Assembly: GCA_963210315.1 (NCBI GenBank) | Contig: OY723272.1 | Span: forward strand, 1,612,001 to 1,676,000 | Length of the DNA stretch: 64,000 bases | Direction: 5' to 3' | Source of the DNA: Rhynchopus euleeides | Lineage: Eukaryota > Euglenozoa > Diplonemea > Diplonemida > Diplonemidae | Shown: in pieces, positions 22,303 to 31,090 of the stretch | Layout: every line of letters begins with the position of its first letter | How positions within the stretch are numbered: position 1 is the stretch's first letter | Made by a program: the position numbers and the translations under genes | The notes under the pieces: model-generated | Databases searched by the model: none | What the model was told of the DNA's origin: nothing | What the model saw: the letters and a program-made list of their open reading frames with translations, nothing else

Positions 22303-22890
22303 TCAGCCCCCACAGTGCGACCGCAAGGTCGCCAGGGATGTCTCAACGCCAGGGGAATACCCTCCCCTGGCGTTGTACAACCCTACTCTCAACCCTCGGG
22401 TCCTCTCCTGGAGGCGGTGGTGGCGGGCCCGCAACGCTTCGTACTTCCGGTACAGACTGAGGTAGTCTGCCCGGCTGACCCGCTCATTGCTTCCTAGATC
22501 ATCTGCTGCTCTGGAGCTGCCATCACTCTCACTGCCCGTATCAGTTGGTGTGGGGGTAGGAGCAGGACGAGTGGGAGGAGTAGGAGTGCAGGTGACATCT
22601 TTCTTGGCTAGCAAGGAACGCCGCTTTTCCCGCACGTGCGTGCAGTTGATGCACCACTGCATATATCTGTCGTCACCACGTCCCACTCGCTCTCCTACGT
22701 ACCCAGCCCGACGGAGCGCCCGAAATAATGTCGCCTCACCGATGTCGTGTGCCGTTTTCTTTTTACGCAGGTCTGCCACAACGCTCTCTGCCGAGACCCC
22801 GCACATCTCCCGTTTGGCGAGCGTCTTTCGAGCAAGGTACTCCTCTGCAGCAGCATCTGACACCTCTGCGAGGCCCTGGGCACGCGGCAT
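22303..22890 (-). CDS. Transposon-internal ORF with HTH-like segment
   Basis: Starting from the methionine of MPRAQGLAEVSDAAAEEYLA at 22890, the frame encodes about 195 residues. A helix-turn-helix-like region follows (VSAESVVADLRKKKTAHDIG, EATLFRALRRAGYVGERV), then QWCINCTHVREKR, a Pro/Thr-rich linker and a basic coiled segment (SLYRKYEALRARHHRLQERT). The frame stays open to 23028 inside the right inverted repeat, so a longer start is possible. It could be the DNA-binding part of an unrecognised transposase or an accessory protein; no catalytic DDE pattern is visible. Confidence 0.4.
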   Translation of the reverse strand: MPRAQGLAEVSDAAAEEYLARKTLAKREMCGVSAESVVADLRKKKTAHDIGEATLFRALRRAGYVGERVGRGDDRYMQWCINCTHVREKRRSLLAKKDVTCTPTPPTRPAPTPTPTDTGSESDGSSRAADDLGSNERVSRADYLSLYRKYEALRARHHRLQERTRGLRVGLYNARGGYSPGVETSLATLRSHCGG

Positions 22891-23665
22891 GTGTTGCTCG
22901 GCGTGCTGAGTGAGCGTAGTGACACCCTTCCCTTGCAAAGAACGAAATAATGCGGTCGGGAGTGGTTCAGGTACAAAGGCAAGGTACGAAACTGAGGTAC
23001 ATTTTTTAGGACCCCAAAAAATCATCACAAAAGTGCGTATCAGGTGTCACAAGTGGGCCCCAGACAGTTTCCGGGGGGGTATGGGTCGGATTTTCGGGTC
23101 AGATCAGGTATTAGGGCGGCTCTGATGGTATGTCGAAAATTTTGGTTTTGTACGGGCTTATGACCCCCCCTAGGCATACAGTGCAAACGATAATTATTAT
23201 CGCACATATACCAGATACGATAATTTTCGGAAAATTATCGCATACGATAATTTATTATCGCATACGATAATCCATTATCGTATGATGCGATAATCCCATT
23301 ATCGTATACGAACGGATACGATAATTATTATCGTATATTATCGCATACGATAATCCCATTATCGTATGTTATCGCATACGATAATAATTATCGTATCCGG
23401 TCGTATACGATAATGGGATTATCGTATGCGATACTTACTGGGTTGCACTATTCTTGAACACCACTGCCCTCGTCAGATTCCTTCACATACTCGTCCGTCA
23501 TCAGGATTCATCGCCCCCCCCCCCCAGTCCCTTCAACACCCTCGATGTCATCAGACATCGAGACAGAATTCGTCATCCCCCCCCCCCACCCGCCCACCGA
23601 ACAGCACAGGAACCACATCACGGACAGACGACCTGGCACGCCGCCCCCCCCCCCCATCCCCCCTT

Positions 23666-25993
23666 CTAAATGATATCCATCTCAGTCTCGGATTCGTCCT
23701 CCTCAGAGGAATCATCAGAGACATAGTCCCTTTCGAGGGCTTCTGCGAACCGGTTGCTCTTGTCGAAGTAGCCGAGGAGGTCGCCGTTCCGCTGCAAGAA
23801 CAGACGATCCGCGTAGGTCTTCGTCGAGATGTTCGACCCCCGCTTGGACTTGCGGGACTCTGCCGTCGAAAACACACTGTCGACCTGTGTGACCGACACA
23901 GGCGTGCGGAGCCAAGCCACCACATGTGGCGCCAGGATGGGGAACAGCTTCCTCCCCTTCTCCAGCCAGAACGCAATCGGGGTGTCGGTCTGCAGGGATT
24001 CGGCAGGGGCATTGAGGTACTGTGTGAACTCCGCCCAGCACTCGTCGTCAGCAAGGGCATGGAAATCCACGGCCCACACCAGCTGGTTTGTGATGTCGGG
24101 GAAGTCGTCGAAGTCAGCCATCAGCACGGTTTCCGGGTCGAAGATGAGCGCCATCTCGAACCTCGCCTTCGACGGCCAAGACTCCCAGGCATCCTTCAGC
24201 AAGGTGCGGATAGGAGCAGGATAACTGGTGTTCGTCACCACCTTCTGGTACTCCTCCGTGATAGTCCGCACTTTGATGTGCCCCAGACGGGCTTCCGGGT
24301 TCTGCACCCATCGCACGAGCCACAGCACCGGCTCCACCATCTCAGCCACAGCCACCGTCTCGCTGACGTGCTCTTCCCATGTTCCCTTCTGGATGTGCTC
24401 AGAGAGCTGCCTGAGAGTGAGTGGCTTCTTCTTCCTCGCCATCTCCACGCTGACGAACTGCAGCAGCATCGCACACCGGGTCTGCAGGTGGACTGTCAGG
24501 TCGAACATCGCTGCCCATCGAGTGTCCGAAGTAGAGGCGGGTTGCTGAGGGCTGGACACCTCCACATTGGCGGCGTGGGTGTCGTCTGTTTCCGCCACAA
24601 AGGCGGCAGCCCGCTCCAGCACCACCGCATCGGTATCTGTGACGTTCACGGATGGGAGAAGCTTGCGGAGCGCACGCACCGCTCCGCGGTCGAGAGCGGT
24701 GCGCACACGCAAATGAGTGTCACGGATGTTCGTTGCAGCATCATGCATCCTCTCCGCCCCCTGTGCCTGAAACTTCTTCCAACGGTGCCGGCGCGACTTG
24801 CACCCGAAGAACTGCGACACCAGCGTGCAGAAGGCATACGCCCGGGGGTATGACTGGCGCACTGCTCGCTTCAACGCTGCGTTGAGGTGGTGGCCCAGGC
24901 AGTAGATGCCCTCCTCCTTCTTGTCGCCAAACGCCTTGACGTTCACCGACCCGAAGTCAGCGACAACTGTACTGCGGGTAATGCCGTACAGTTCCCGCAC
25001 CTCGTCAAGCACATCCCCGACGTCCTCTGCGTTGTGCACCTCGCCGTCACCACGCACTTTCGACAGGAGGAGCACTCCCCTGCCTCCCACGTAGGCGACG
25101 ACCGACATGATGGCAAAGCCAAGATGCCGCAGGCCTGTTCCATCAACGCCCAACGCCACCGGCCGGCCGGTGATGCAGTCGCGGATCTTCTTCTGGATCT
25201 CCGCGACGAACAGCGGGGCCTTGCCCAGCAGCGTCCGGGGCTTCGGCAGAGGGGTGGTCATCGGCAGCGCAAGGATAGACGCCTGGTGAGGCGTGATCCC
25301 CGCAATCACAAGGGCAAGTGCCCATGCCTTTTGAAATGATGCGGTGGTCGTGGGATCGCTCTTCGTGGTTGAAACACAGGGGGCCGCCTGCACTGGCGCT
25401 TCCTTCGATGTGGTCTGGTGCGCCTTCGTGTCGGTCACGTGTTTCTTTGCCACTGTCGATTCAGCATGCTTTACGACGATGCTACAGAGGTTGCACCACA
25501 GGACTTCGTCCGATAATGTCCGGGGGGGGTTTGCATCAAGCAGCATGGTGCGAGTTTCGAACGGGAGGTCCTCCACCGACTTGATCGTGTAGGCCGCAGC
25601 AACTGTGGCGTCGTACCTCGCCAGTTGCTGCAGCCGCTGCCTGGCTGTTACCAAGGAGATCCTCTTCTTGGCAGCAGCCTCGTCTGCGGCTTCCTCCACC
25701 GTTTTTCTGAGTTTTATCGTGTCCAGGCGTTTCTGCGCGCTCTCCGATTTTCCCGCGGGCTTTGGTGCTGTCTTCTTGGGGGCTGGCTTCTTCGCTGCTG
25801 GCTTCTTTGGGGGTGGCTTTTTCACGGCCGCCTTTTTCGCTGAGGGCTTCTTGTCCTTCCCCCCCGTGACGCGACGGCGTTTCTGGTCCGGCTCGTCCTC
25901 ATCACTGCCCTCTTCCTCGTCATCGCCGTCATCATCTTCCTCTGCGTCATCCTCCGTTGTTGTGTCGTCTTTTATCCTACGACGACGAGACAT
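23666..25993 (-). CDS. hAT-superfamily transposase
   Basis: Single frame of 775 residues from the ATG at 25993. An open extension upstream to 26203 includes a duplicated fragment and is unlikely to be coding. The N terminus is acidic, then has H1-like Lys/Pro/Ala repeats (KKPAAKKPAPKKTAPK), probably a nuclear localisation and DNA-binding tail. A BED-type zinc finger follows near residues 175-205 (LWCNLCSIVVKH, KKHVTDTKAH). The RNase-H-fold core shows LGVDGTGLRH (about 280), VVADFGSVNVKAFG (about 344), CLGHHLNAAL (about 364) and TRWAAMFDL (about 490). The hAT C-terminal dimerisation domain is present (FWLEKGRKLFPILAPHVVAW, VDSVFSTAESRKSKRGSN). No stop or frameshift interrupts it, so the copy may be active. 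Confidence 0.9.
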   Translation of the reverse strand: MSRRRRIKDDTTTEDDAEEDDDGDDEEEGSDEDEPDQKRRRVTGGKDKKPSAKKAAVKKPPPKKPAAKKPAPKKTAPKPAGKSESAQKRLDTIKLRKTVEEAADEAAAKKRISLVTARQRLQQLARYDATVAAAYTIKSVEDLPFETRTMLLDANPPRTLSDEVLWCNLCSIVVKHAESTVAKKHVTDTKAHQTTSKEAPVQAAPCVSTTKSDPTTTASFQKAWALALVIAGITPHQASILALPMTTPLPKPRTLLGKAPLFVAEIQKKIRDCITGRPVALGVDGTGLRHLGFAIMSVVAYVGGRGVLLLSKVRGDGEVHNAEDVGDVLDEVRELYGITRSTVVADFGSVNVKAFGDKKEEGIYCLGHHLNAALKRAVRQSYPRAYAFCTLVSQFFGCKSRRHRWKKFQAQGAERMHDAATNIRDTHLRVRTALDRGAVRALRKLLPSVNVTDTDAVVLERAAAFVAETDDTHAANVEVSSPQQPASTSDTRWAAMFDLTVHLQTRCAMLLQFVSVEMARKKKPLTLRQLSEHIQKGTWEEHVSETVAVAEMVEPVLWLVRWVQNPEARLGHIKVRTITEEYQKVVTNTSYPAPIRTLLKDAWESWPSKARFEMALIFDPETVLMADFDDFPDITNQLVWAVDFHALADDECWAEFTQYLNAPAESLQTDTPIAFWLEKGRKLFPILAPHVVAWLRTPVSVTQVDSVFSTAESRKSKRGSNISTKTYADRLFLQRNGDLLGYFDKSNRFAEALERDYVSDDSSEEDESETEMDII

Positions 25994-26064
25994 TTTTTGA
26001 TCCCTGGTGTTTCCTGTGGAGGGTGATGGCGATGCAGTCACAACATAGCGATAGACACACGGGT

Positions 26065-26160
26065 CGAGAGCGCACACGCAAATGAGTGTCACGGATGTGC
26101 GTGGCAGTATCCTGTAACCTCTCCGCCCCCCTGTGCCTGAAACTTCTTCCAACGGTGCCA
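26065..26160. repeat. Duplicated transposase fragment
   Basis: About 95 bp resemble 24691-24790 inside the transposase coding region at roughly 90% identity (shared CGCACACGCAAATGAGTGTC and CTGAAACTTCTTCCAACGGT), with a one-base C insertion. It lies upstream of the transposase start codon within the same element. Confidence 0.75.
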
Positions 26161-26503
26161 GCTTCATTGACAGGATGCCCCAGACAGACATAGTGCTGCG
26201 CATGTCATGGCACTATGTGTGTTGTGTCTGCCACCCATTTGTGAGGGACATTCTACACTTCTGAGTGAAGCCCCCCGTCACCAATAATTCAAAGAAGCAA
26301 AAATGGCAGCTTCCGGCTCCACTTTTACCACTTTTTCAATGTGTTCTGGGCTGATTTCTGGTTTTCCGAAAATCTCAAAAAAATTATCGCACCATTATCG
26401 TATATTATCGTATACGATAATATACGATAATGGGAGTACGATAATAATTATCGTATGCGATAATAATTATCGTTTGCACTGTATGCCTAGGGGGGGGGGG
26501 GCT

Positions 26504-27697
26504 CAGGGATCAAGAATACGCGTCTGACACCCCACGTATTCGTATTAATACGTATTAATACGAATACGTATTAATACGTCGAATACGTGTAATACGCGTG
26601 GTTTTGGCGACCCCTCTTTCCCTCAGTGGTTTGGGGTATTTTCCCTTCCGGTGTCTGTTTTGTGAGGTTTTTGGGGTGGAGATGGGGTTCCTCCGGGATC
26701 GCGATATCTGCAGAACATGTTGACGCGCTGCGGGAAGCACATATTCGTTGTGAGTTTGTGCTTCTCCAGTGTGTTTGAACCTCAGACGCCGTCCATGACG
26801 ACGCCACACTCGAACTGACGGACACAGACGATCCAAGATGGGATCGGTCACGATCCTTTGTCTTCGTCTCCTTGGCTGACACAGTGCCCAGCCGGTGCGA
26901 TCTGCCCCACAGACAAGCACTCAGTTGACCAGGTATCGCCACTCAGTTGATGTGGTTTCGCCTGTTCTACCACCTGGGGAGGGCGCAGGGTCGGTGTACG
27001 CCTCAACCTGGCGTTGCGGGTACCCTTCAGGTGCAGGAAGGCCGGGTTTGCAGGGCCTCTCTCGTGATTACGAATGCCCCATTTCAGCTCCGCCCGACAC
27101 ATGGTTGCTCCGTGCTCTTAATAGCGCGGGTCCGGCCTCTGCAGCCGACAGGTTGCGAGCCCATGAGGGGGTCTACAGCGCAACTCAAGGAGGGAAAGGG
27201 GGCTGAACCAAAAACCCACGTATTTCAGGAAAATACCCCCCACGTATTCGTATTAATACGTATTAATACGAATACGTATAATACCGTATTCGGAAAAATA
27301 CTGGAACGGAAAAATGCTGGAACGGATTTTTTCTGGAACGGAAAATAACTGGAACAAACCCGAGTTTTCGAAACTTGGAACATTATTCCGTTCCAGTATT
27401 TTTCCGTTCCAGAATTAGAATATGGGGGAAATTGGCGGGTACTTGTCAGTTTTTCGGGCACATGTCCGAAATCCCACCTCACCCCACCCCATGCCATGGT
27501 GGAGGATGGTGGGCCAGCATACCCTTGGGAAAGTACCCGACTCCCAGAAAACGGCCAAGTCCGCGCAGACCCCCCAGAACAATTCTGGAACGGAAAATAA
27601 CTGGAACAAATGGGGTCTCGGCTGGAACTTGGAACATTATTCCGTTCCAGTATTTTTCCGAATACGGTACGTTTAATACGCGTATTTTTGAACCCTG
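26504..27697. mobile_element. CAGGG-ended element with GTATTAATAC repeats
   Basis: The left end is CAGGGATCAAGAATACGCG at 26504; the right end at 27697 is the complement of CAGGGTTCAAAAATACGCG. The sequence GGGGGGGCT flanks both ends (before 26504 and at 27698-27706), a probable 8-9-bp target-site duplication. Subterminal repeats of ATTCGTATTAATACG lie at 26538-26590 and 27243-27290. Terminus and duplication fit the hAT superfamily. No transposase is encoded. It contains a further foldback at 27282-27669. Confidence 0.75.
27282..27669. mobile_element. Nested 388-bp foldback repeat
   Basis: The ends are TACCGTATTCGGAAAAATAC and its complement. Two internal blocks (27292-27415 and 27585-27660) repeat CTGGAACGGAAAATAACTGG and its complement many times, giving both direct and inverted copies. 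It sits inside the right part of the CAGGG-ended element. No ORF of note. Confidence 0.65.
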
Positions 27698-28149
27698 GGG
27701 GGGGCTGGGGATGTGGGTGAGGGGGGGGGGGGGTAGCGTCTCAAAAGAAGGGGGCTGGAAGAGAGTTCATCAGATCTGCCCTTGTATACCCCCTACCCCC
27801 TCCCCCTCCCCCACACTAGGTCTCCGGATAACTGCTGCCTGCAATATCGAGTGGGAAGAGGTCAGCTCTGCGAACCTTATCTCTTTTCGAATTTCACTTC
27901 GACTGGGAGAGCCTTTCACTCAGAATTGCAGCAAAGTAGGATAAGGTGAGCTGCCTCGAGAACACTGGTGGAAACACCGGTGGAAAGTGGCACAGCTTCG
28001 ACACACAGAGGCAGAAGAGCGAAGGCCCCTAATGCTCCAAAACATACTCACGATGTGTTCTGTGTACATTGCAGCCTCCTCTTCAGACATGCGCACCACC
28101 ACCACCACCACCACCCTCCAAACCCCTTCAGGTATCTCGAATCTTCATC
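27698..28149. other. Flank before SERF-like gene
   Basis: No gene is recognised. G runs at 27721-27733 and a CCA trinucleotide repeat at 28091-28112 lead to the CCCCTTCAG at 28124-28132, a plausible trans-splice acceptor 17 bases before the start codon. Confidence 0.4.
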
Positions 28150-28395
28150 ATGGGTGGTGGTAACGTCTGCAAGGCGAACGCCGCGCGCGCGCGGAAGCTG
28201 GCAGAGGCCGGTGGTGTGGGTGGTGGTGGCTCCTCTGGCAAGGAGCAGCGTGTCGGGGACACGGCGGGTAAGATCGCCAGTGCAGCGCAGGAGCGTGAGA
28301 AGGCCAAGGCCGAGAAGGCTGCGCGTGAGGAGGCCAAGAAGCTGAAGGCTGAGAAGGAGGCGAAGAAGCTGGCCGCGAAGGTCGGCAAGAAGTGA
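28150..28395 (+). CDS. Small SERF/4F5-like basic protein
   Basis: An 81-residue protein beginning MGGGNVCKANAARARKLAEA, resembling the N terminus of the 4F5/SERF-related family of small zinc-finger-like or disordered proteins. A Gly/Ser linker follows, then a long Lys/Glu/Ala helix (KAKAEKAAREEAKKLKAEKE) to the end. The MGGG start could allow N-myristoylation, which is inference. Family members bind nucleic acids or modulate protein aggregation, but assignment here rests on the first 20 residues and composition. Start chosen for its position just after a C-rich acceptor-like AG. Confidence 0.65.
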   Translation: MGGGNVCKANAARARKLAEAGGVGGGGSSGKEQRVGDTAGKIASAAQEREKAKAEKAAREEAKKLKAEKEAKKLAAKVGKK

Positions 28396-29622
28396 GCTGG
28401 CCAGGGCGTGTCCCGCACGGAGCATCCCACAAAAAATATTCAGTTTCTGGTTCTTCAAGGGTGGGGAGGTTATTTTGCTGCAGCGATATGGTGCACCCCT
28501 CCCGGCTGTCTTCTGCGTCAGGCCGGTTGGCCATCGATGCCAATGTGATGATTTATAGATAGGTATAATTGGGCTGAGCTTGTGATTATGGCGGCATCAA
28601 AAAAATTCGGAAAAAATTGGCCAATGGGGGGGGCCAATCCGCCATACAGAATAATGGGCATCGCCATATGCCAGCCAAACAAAGTAAACAGAGATACAAA
28701 CCGTTCAAATCGTCGGAGATCTGAGTCAAAAGAGAGATAGAGAGAGAGAGAGAGTTTGTCAGCATATCGTCAGCAAAACCTCCCCCCCCCCGCCACCCCC
28801 CCCCCGTCTTATGATGTAGTAACTTGCCCTCTGCGTGCGTAGGTTCATCTTCATTTTCTTTTGTTCTCTTTTCATGTTTTTCAGCCGCTCTTCTTACTTT
28901 GGTTTCTCGAGGGAGTCTATAGGGAGAGAGCAGGTGCTGCCTCGGGGGGGAGGTGGTGGTGGAGGGGGGGGGGGAAGCCCCCCCCCTCCCACCTTGGCCC
29001 CGCCCCCACCTCATCTGCCCCCAGCCGCACCGACACCCTCTTTCTTCCCCCCTCCAAAAACAGCAGTGAACACAACAGATAAATCAAAACCCCCCCCCCC
29101 CCCCGCACACCTCCCTGCCGTTCCTCTGAACAGAACACTGACCTGCGCTGTTCCAAATGTTCAGGGAGGGAGGGGGGGGGGTTGACGGAGAGGAGGAAAT
29201 GAGGGAAAGAAACGCAGGAGTTATCGGTGGGGGGGGGGGCAACCAAAAAAAGTGGCATCTGCGCCACCATTGGCCCCATCTCTCCACCGGGCCTTCTGAA
29301 GGCGCATGCATGTTGTGGCATTATGTTTTTCCTTTGGCCCTCTGCTCCAAGGCATAGCTAGCCCGCCTTGCAAGCAGAACGCTGTCTGTGGGTGGGTGTG
29401 CTTGCAGCCGACTGAAGATGACCTCAGCAGCACGTCAGGTGGTGAGGAGGGGTGTTCTGCTGCCCTGCTGGTGGTGCTCAGGCATGTCGTACCCTTTCAG
29501 AGGAGGAGCAAAGCGGAGGAGAAAAAAAAAGAGTCCCACAGAAAAAAAACAACACCAACACCTCCGGCAAACCCGAGGCGGAAAATGAAGCGATGGCCGT
29601 TGGGATGGGGGAGGGGGGGGGG
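28396..29622. other. Intergenic region before foldback copy 1
   Basis: No gene is recognised. It contains a (GA)n tract at 28738-28755 and several C and G homopolymers (28780-28806, 28961-28990, 29090-29104, 29168-29180), ending in a G run at 29611-29622. Confidence 0.4.
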
Positions 29623-30774
29623 TAGGGGGGGTCAAATGGGGGTGACAAACACGATTTTTCAAAAAACCGGCGCAGAGGCCCCAAAGCCCCCGTAAACCCT
29701 CCAAACCCCCCCAGATCGGTCCGGAAACCCATCGAACCCCACTTTTCCACCATTCCGGGCACCTCAGGTGCCCGAATTGGGGTACCTAAATTTTGTGCCA
29801 CCGTTTGGTACCGGACAGTGCCACTGTGTGGGAGGTTGGAAAAGAAAATGCCCCAACACACCACATCTGAGGGTTGCAATGCATGTTGCTTGCCAACCAC
29901 GTCATCCGGTGGGTGTCAGGCGCTATGTAGGTGGCATGAGCCAGGTCTTCGATGTGTTCTGGCTTGTATATGTACCTCCCTGCCTGCGGCACAGGCACTG
30001 CCTTTGTCCCCCACACCAGCCACAGAGAGCGTATTGTACTCGGTCCACGGTTGCTGATTCATTGTGATGCGTTGTATCCTCGAGTGAACGTCACACACTA
30101 GTGGCACCACCACCCGCCATCCGAGAGCTGTATTGACTTTGCGCCCTTCCGTTGCATTCACCTCGCCACGCATATTGCACCGTTCAGTACCAGTGCTCTT
30201 GGGCCAGGCAAAGTAGACCGCAGCAACTACCAATTCTGGCACAATGGGTACCACGACAGCGCACTTCGTGTGTTCCCGGAATGTACAGCTCGTGTTGCAA
30301 CAGTCGTTGTCAACACATCCCGGTTGTGGAGCACTGCTGCACAGGAATCACACGACCATCTGGACTTGTTCCGTACCTACAGGCAGCCTCCCGGTGCATG
30401 GTGGCAGGGAGGTACATATACAAGCCAGAACTCATCGAAGACCTGGCTAATGCCACCTACATAGCGCCTGACACCCACCGGATGACGTGGTTGGCAAGCA
30501 ACATGCATTGCAACCCTCAGATGTGGTGTGTTGGGGCATTTTCTTTTCCAACCTCCCACACAGTGGCACTGTACGGTACCAAACGGTGGCACAAAATTTA
30601 GGTACCCCAATTCGGGCACCTGAGGTGCCCGGAATGGTGGAAAAGTGGGGTTCGATGGGTTTCCGGACCGATCTGGGGGGGTTTGGAGGGTTTACGGGGG
30701 CTTTGGGGCCTCTGCGCCGGTTTTTTGAAAAATCGTGTTTGTCCACGTAAAAGGGTGGCATTTGACCCCCCCTA
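29623..30774. mobile_element. Foldback element, copy 1 (1.15 kb)
   Basis: The ends TAGGGGGGTCAAATG (29623) and its complement (ending 30774) open inverted arms of about 360 bp, with a single-copy core of about 415 bp (near 29990-30405). Both flanks are poly-G, compatible with an 8-bp G duplication. Both arms encode the same outward-reading peptide. A second copy lies at 36799-37951 in the opposite orientation. The termini resemble the element at 21641. Confidence 0.85.
30407..30601 (+). CDS. Foldback-arm peptide, unknown
   Basis: The frame reads GRYIYKPELIEDLANATYIA then TWLASNMHCNPQMWCVGAFS and stops (HKI) at 30601, pointing outward in the right arm. The left arm encodes nearly the same peptide on the minus strand (29786-30016). 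The core carries another open frame (VVVPIVPELVVAAVYFAWPK) that would need a frameshift or splice to join. No family is recognised; it may be a relic of a coding sequence caught in both arms. Confidence 0.3.
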   Translation, partial: GRYIYKPELIEDLANATYIAPDTHRMTWLASNMHCNPQMWCVGAFSFPTSHTVALYGTKRWHKI

Positions 30775-31090
30775 GGGGGGGGGGGTCCCAAAAGGATTCC
30801 CCACTCTCTCTTTCTCTTGGACGCAATAGCGTAGCGTTGCGAAGAGAACTTGTTTTGTGCGTCACATATATCACACACTGCGTATGCAGGAGGTGCCGGG
30901 GAGCGACCTCACGCAACAAACACATTACAAAACAAGTTCTCCGTCTGTCTCTCTGTCTCTCTCTCTCTCGCCCTGCTCCCTCTAACTTGCCTAAAACTCA
31001 CTCACTCACTTCTCACTCACCTTCTCCTTACCCACCCCTCCGCACAGCACGCCGCCGAAGCGAGGGGCGTGGGGGGGGGAGGGGGCAGCC
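30775..31090. other. 5' flank of coiled-coil gene
   Basis: A G run, then a (CT)n-rich stretch (30944-30970) and CCCTCCGCACAG at 31037-31048 precede the start codon at 31091. This is consistent with an acceptor site about 40 bases before the ATG. Confidence 0.4.

Larger units (their letters stand above)
21641..23172. mobile_element. Long-TIR DNA transposon, about 1.5 kb
   Basis: The outer ends are TAGGGGGGGTCATAAGCCC at 21641 and its complement ending at 23172. The inverted repeats extend about 240-250 bp (21641-21890 and 22936-23172) with small indels. The left flank is a G run. On the right the terminal TA is shared with the start of the neighbouring hAT element. The interior holds two protein-like minus-strand ORFs but no recognisable transposase catalytic motifs. 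The TAGG-type terminus fits hAT-like non-autonomous elements, by inference. Confidence 0.8.
23171..26489 (-). mobile_element. hAT transposon with palindromic subterminal repeats
   Basis: The terminal inverted repeats are TAGGCATACAGTGCAAACGA at 23171 and its complement ending at 26489, continuing into ATAATTATTATCG. Subterminal regions (23193-23430 and 26388-26475) are dense in ATACGATAAT palindromes, probable transposase-binding sites. An intact transposase lies inside on the minus strand. The right flank is a G run (26490-26501). The left flank is the end of the neighbouring element rather than a matching G run, so an 8-bp duplication cannot be shown. Confidence 0.9.

Noticed and set aside
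22700..23440. Regularly spaced ATACGATAAT repeats as a CRISPR array
   Set aside because: Units are palindromic and contiguous without unique spacers, sit beside hAT termini, and the DNA is eukaryotic.
25994..26203. 70-residue N-terminal extension of the hAT transposase
   Set aside because: It includes a duplicated, frameshifted piece of the gene itself and precedes a good ATG at 25993.
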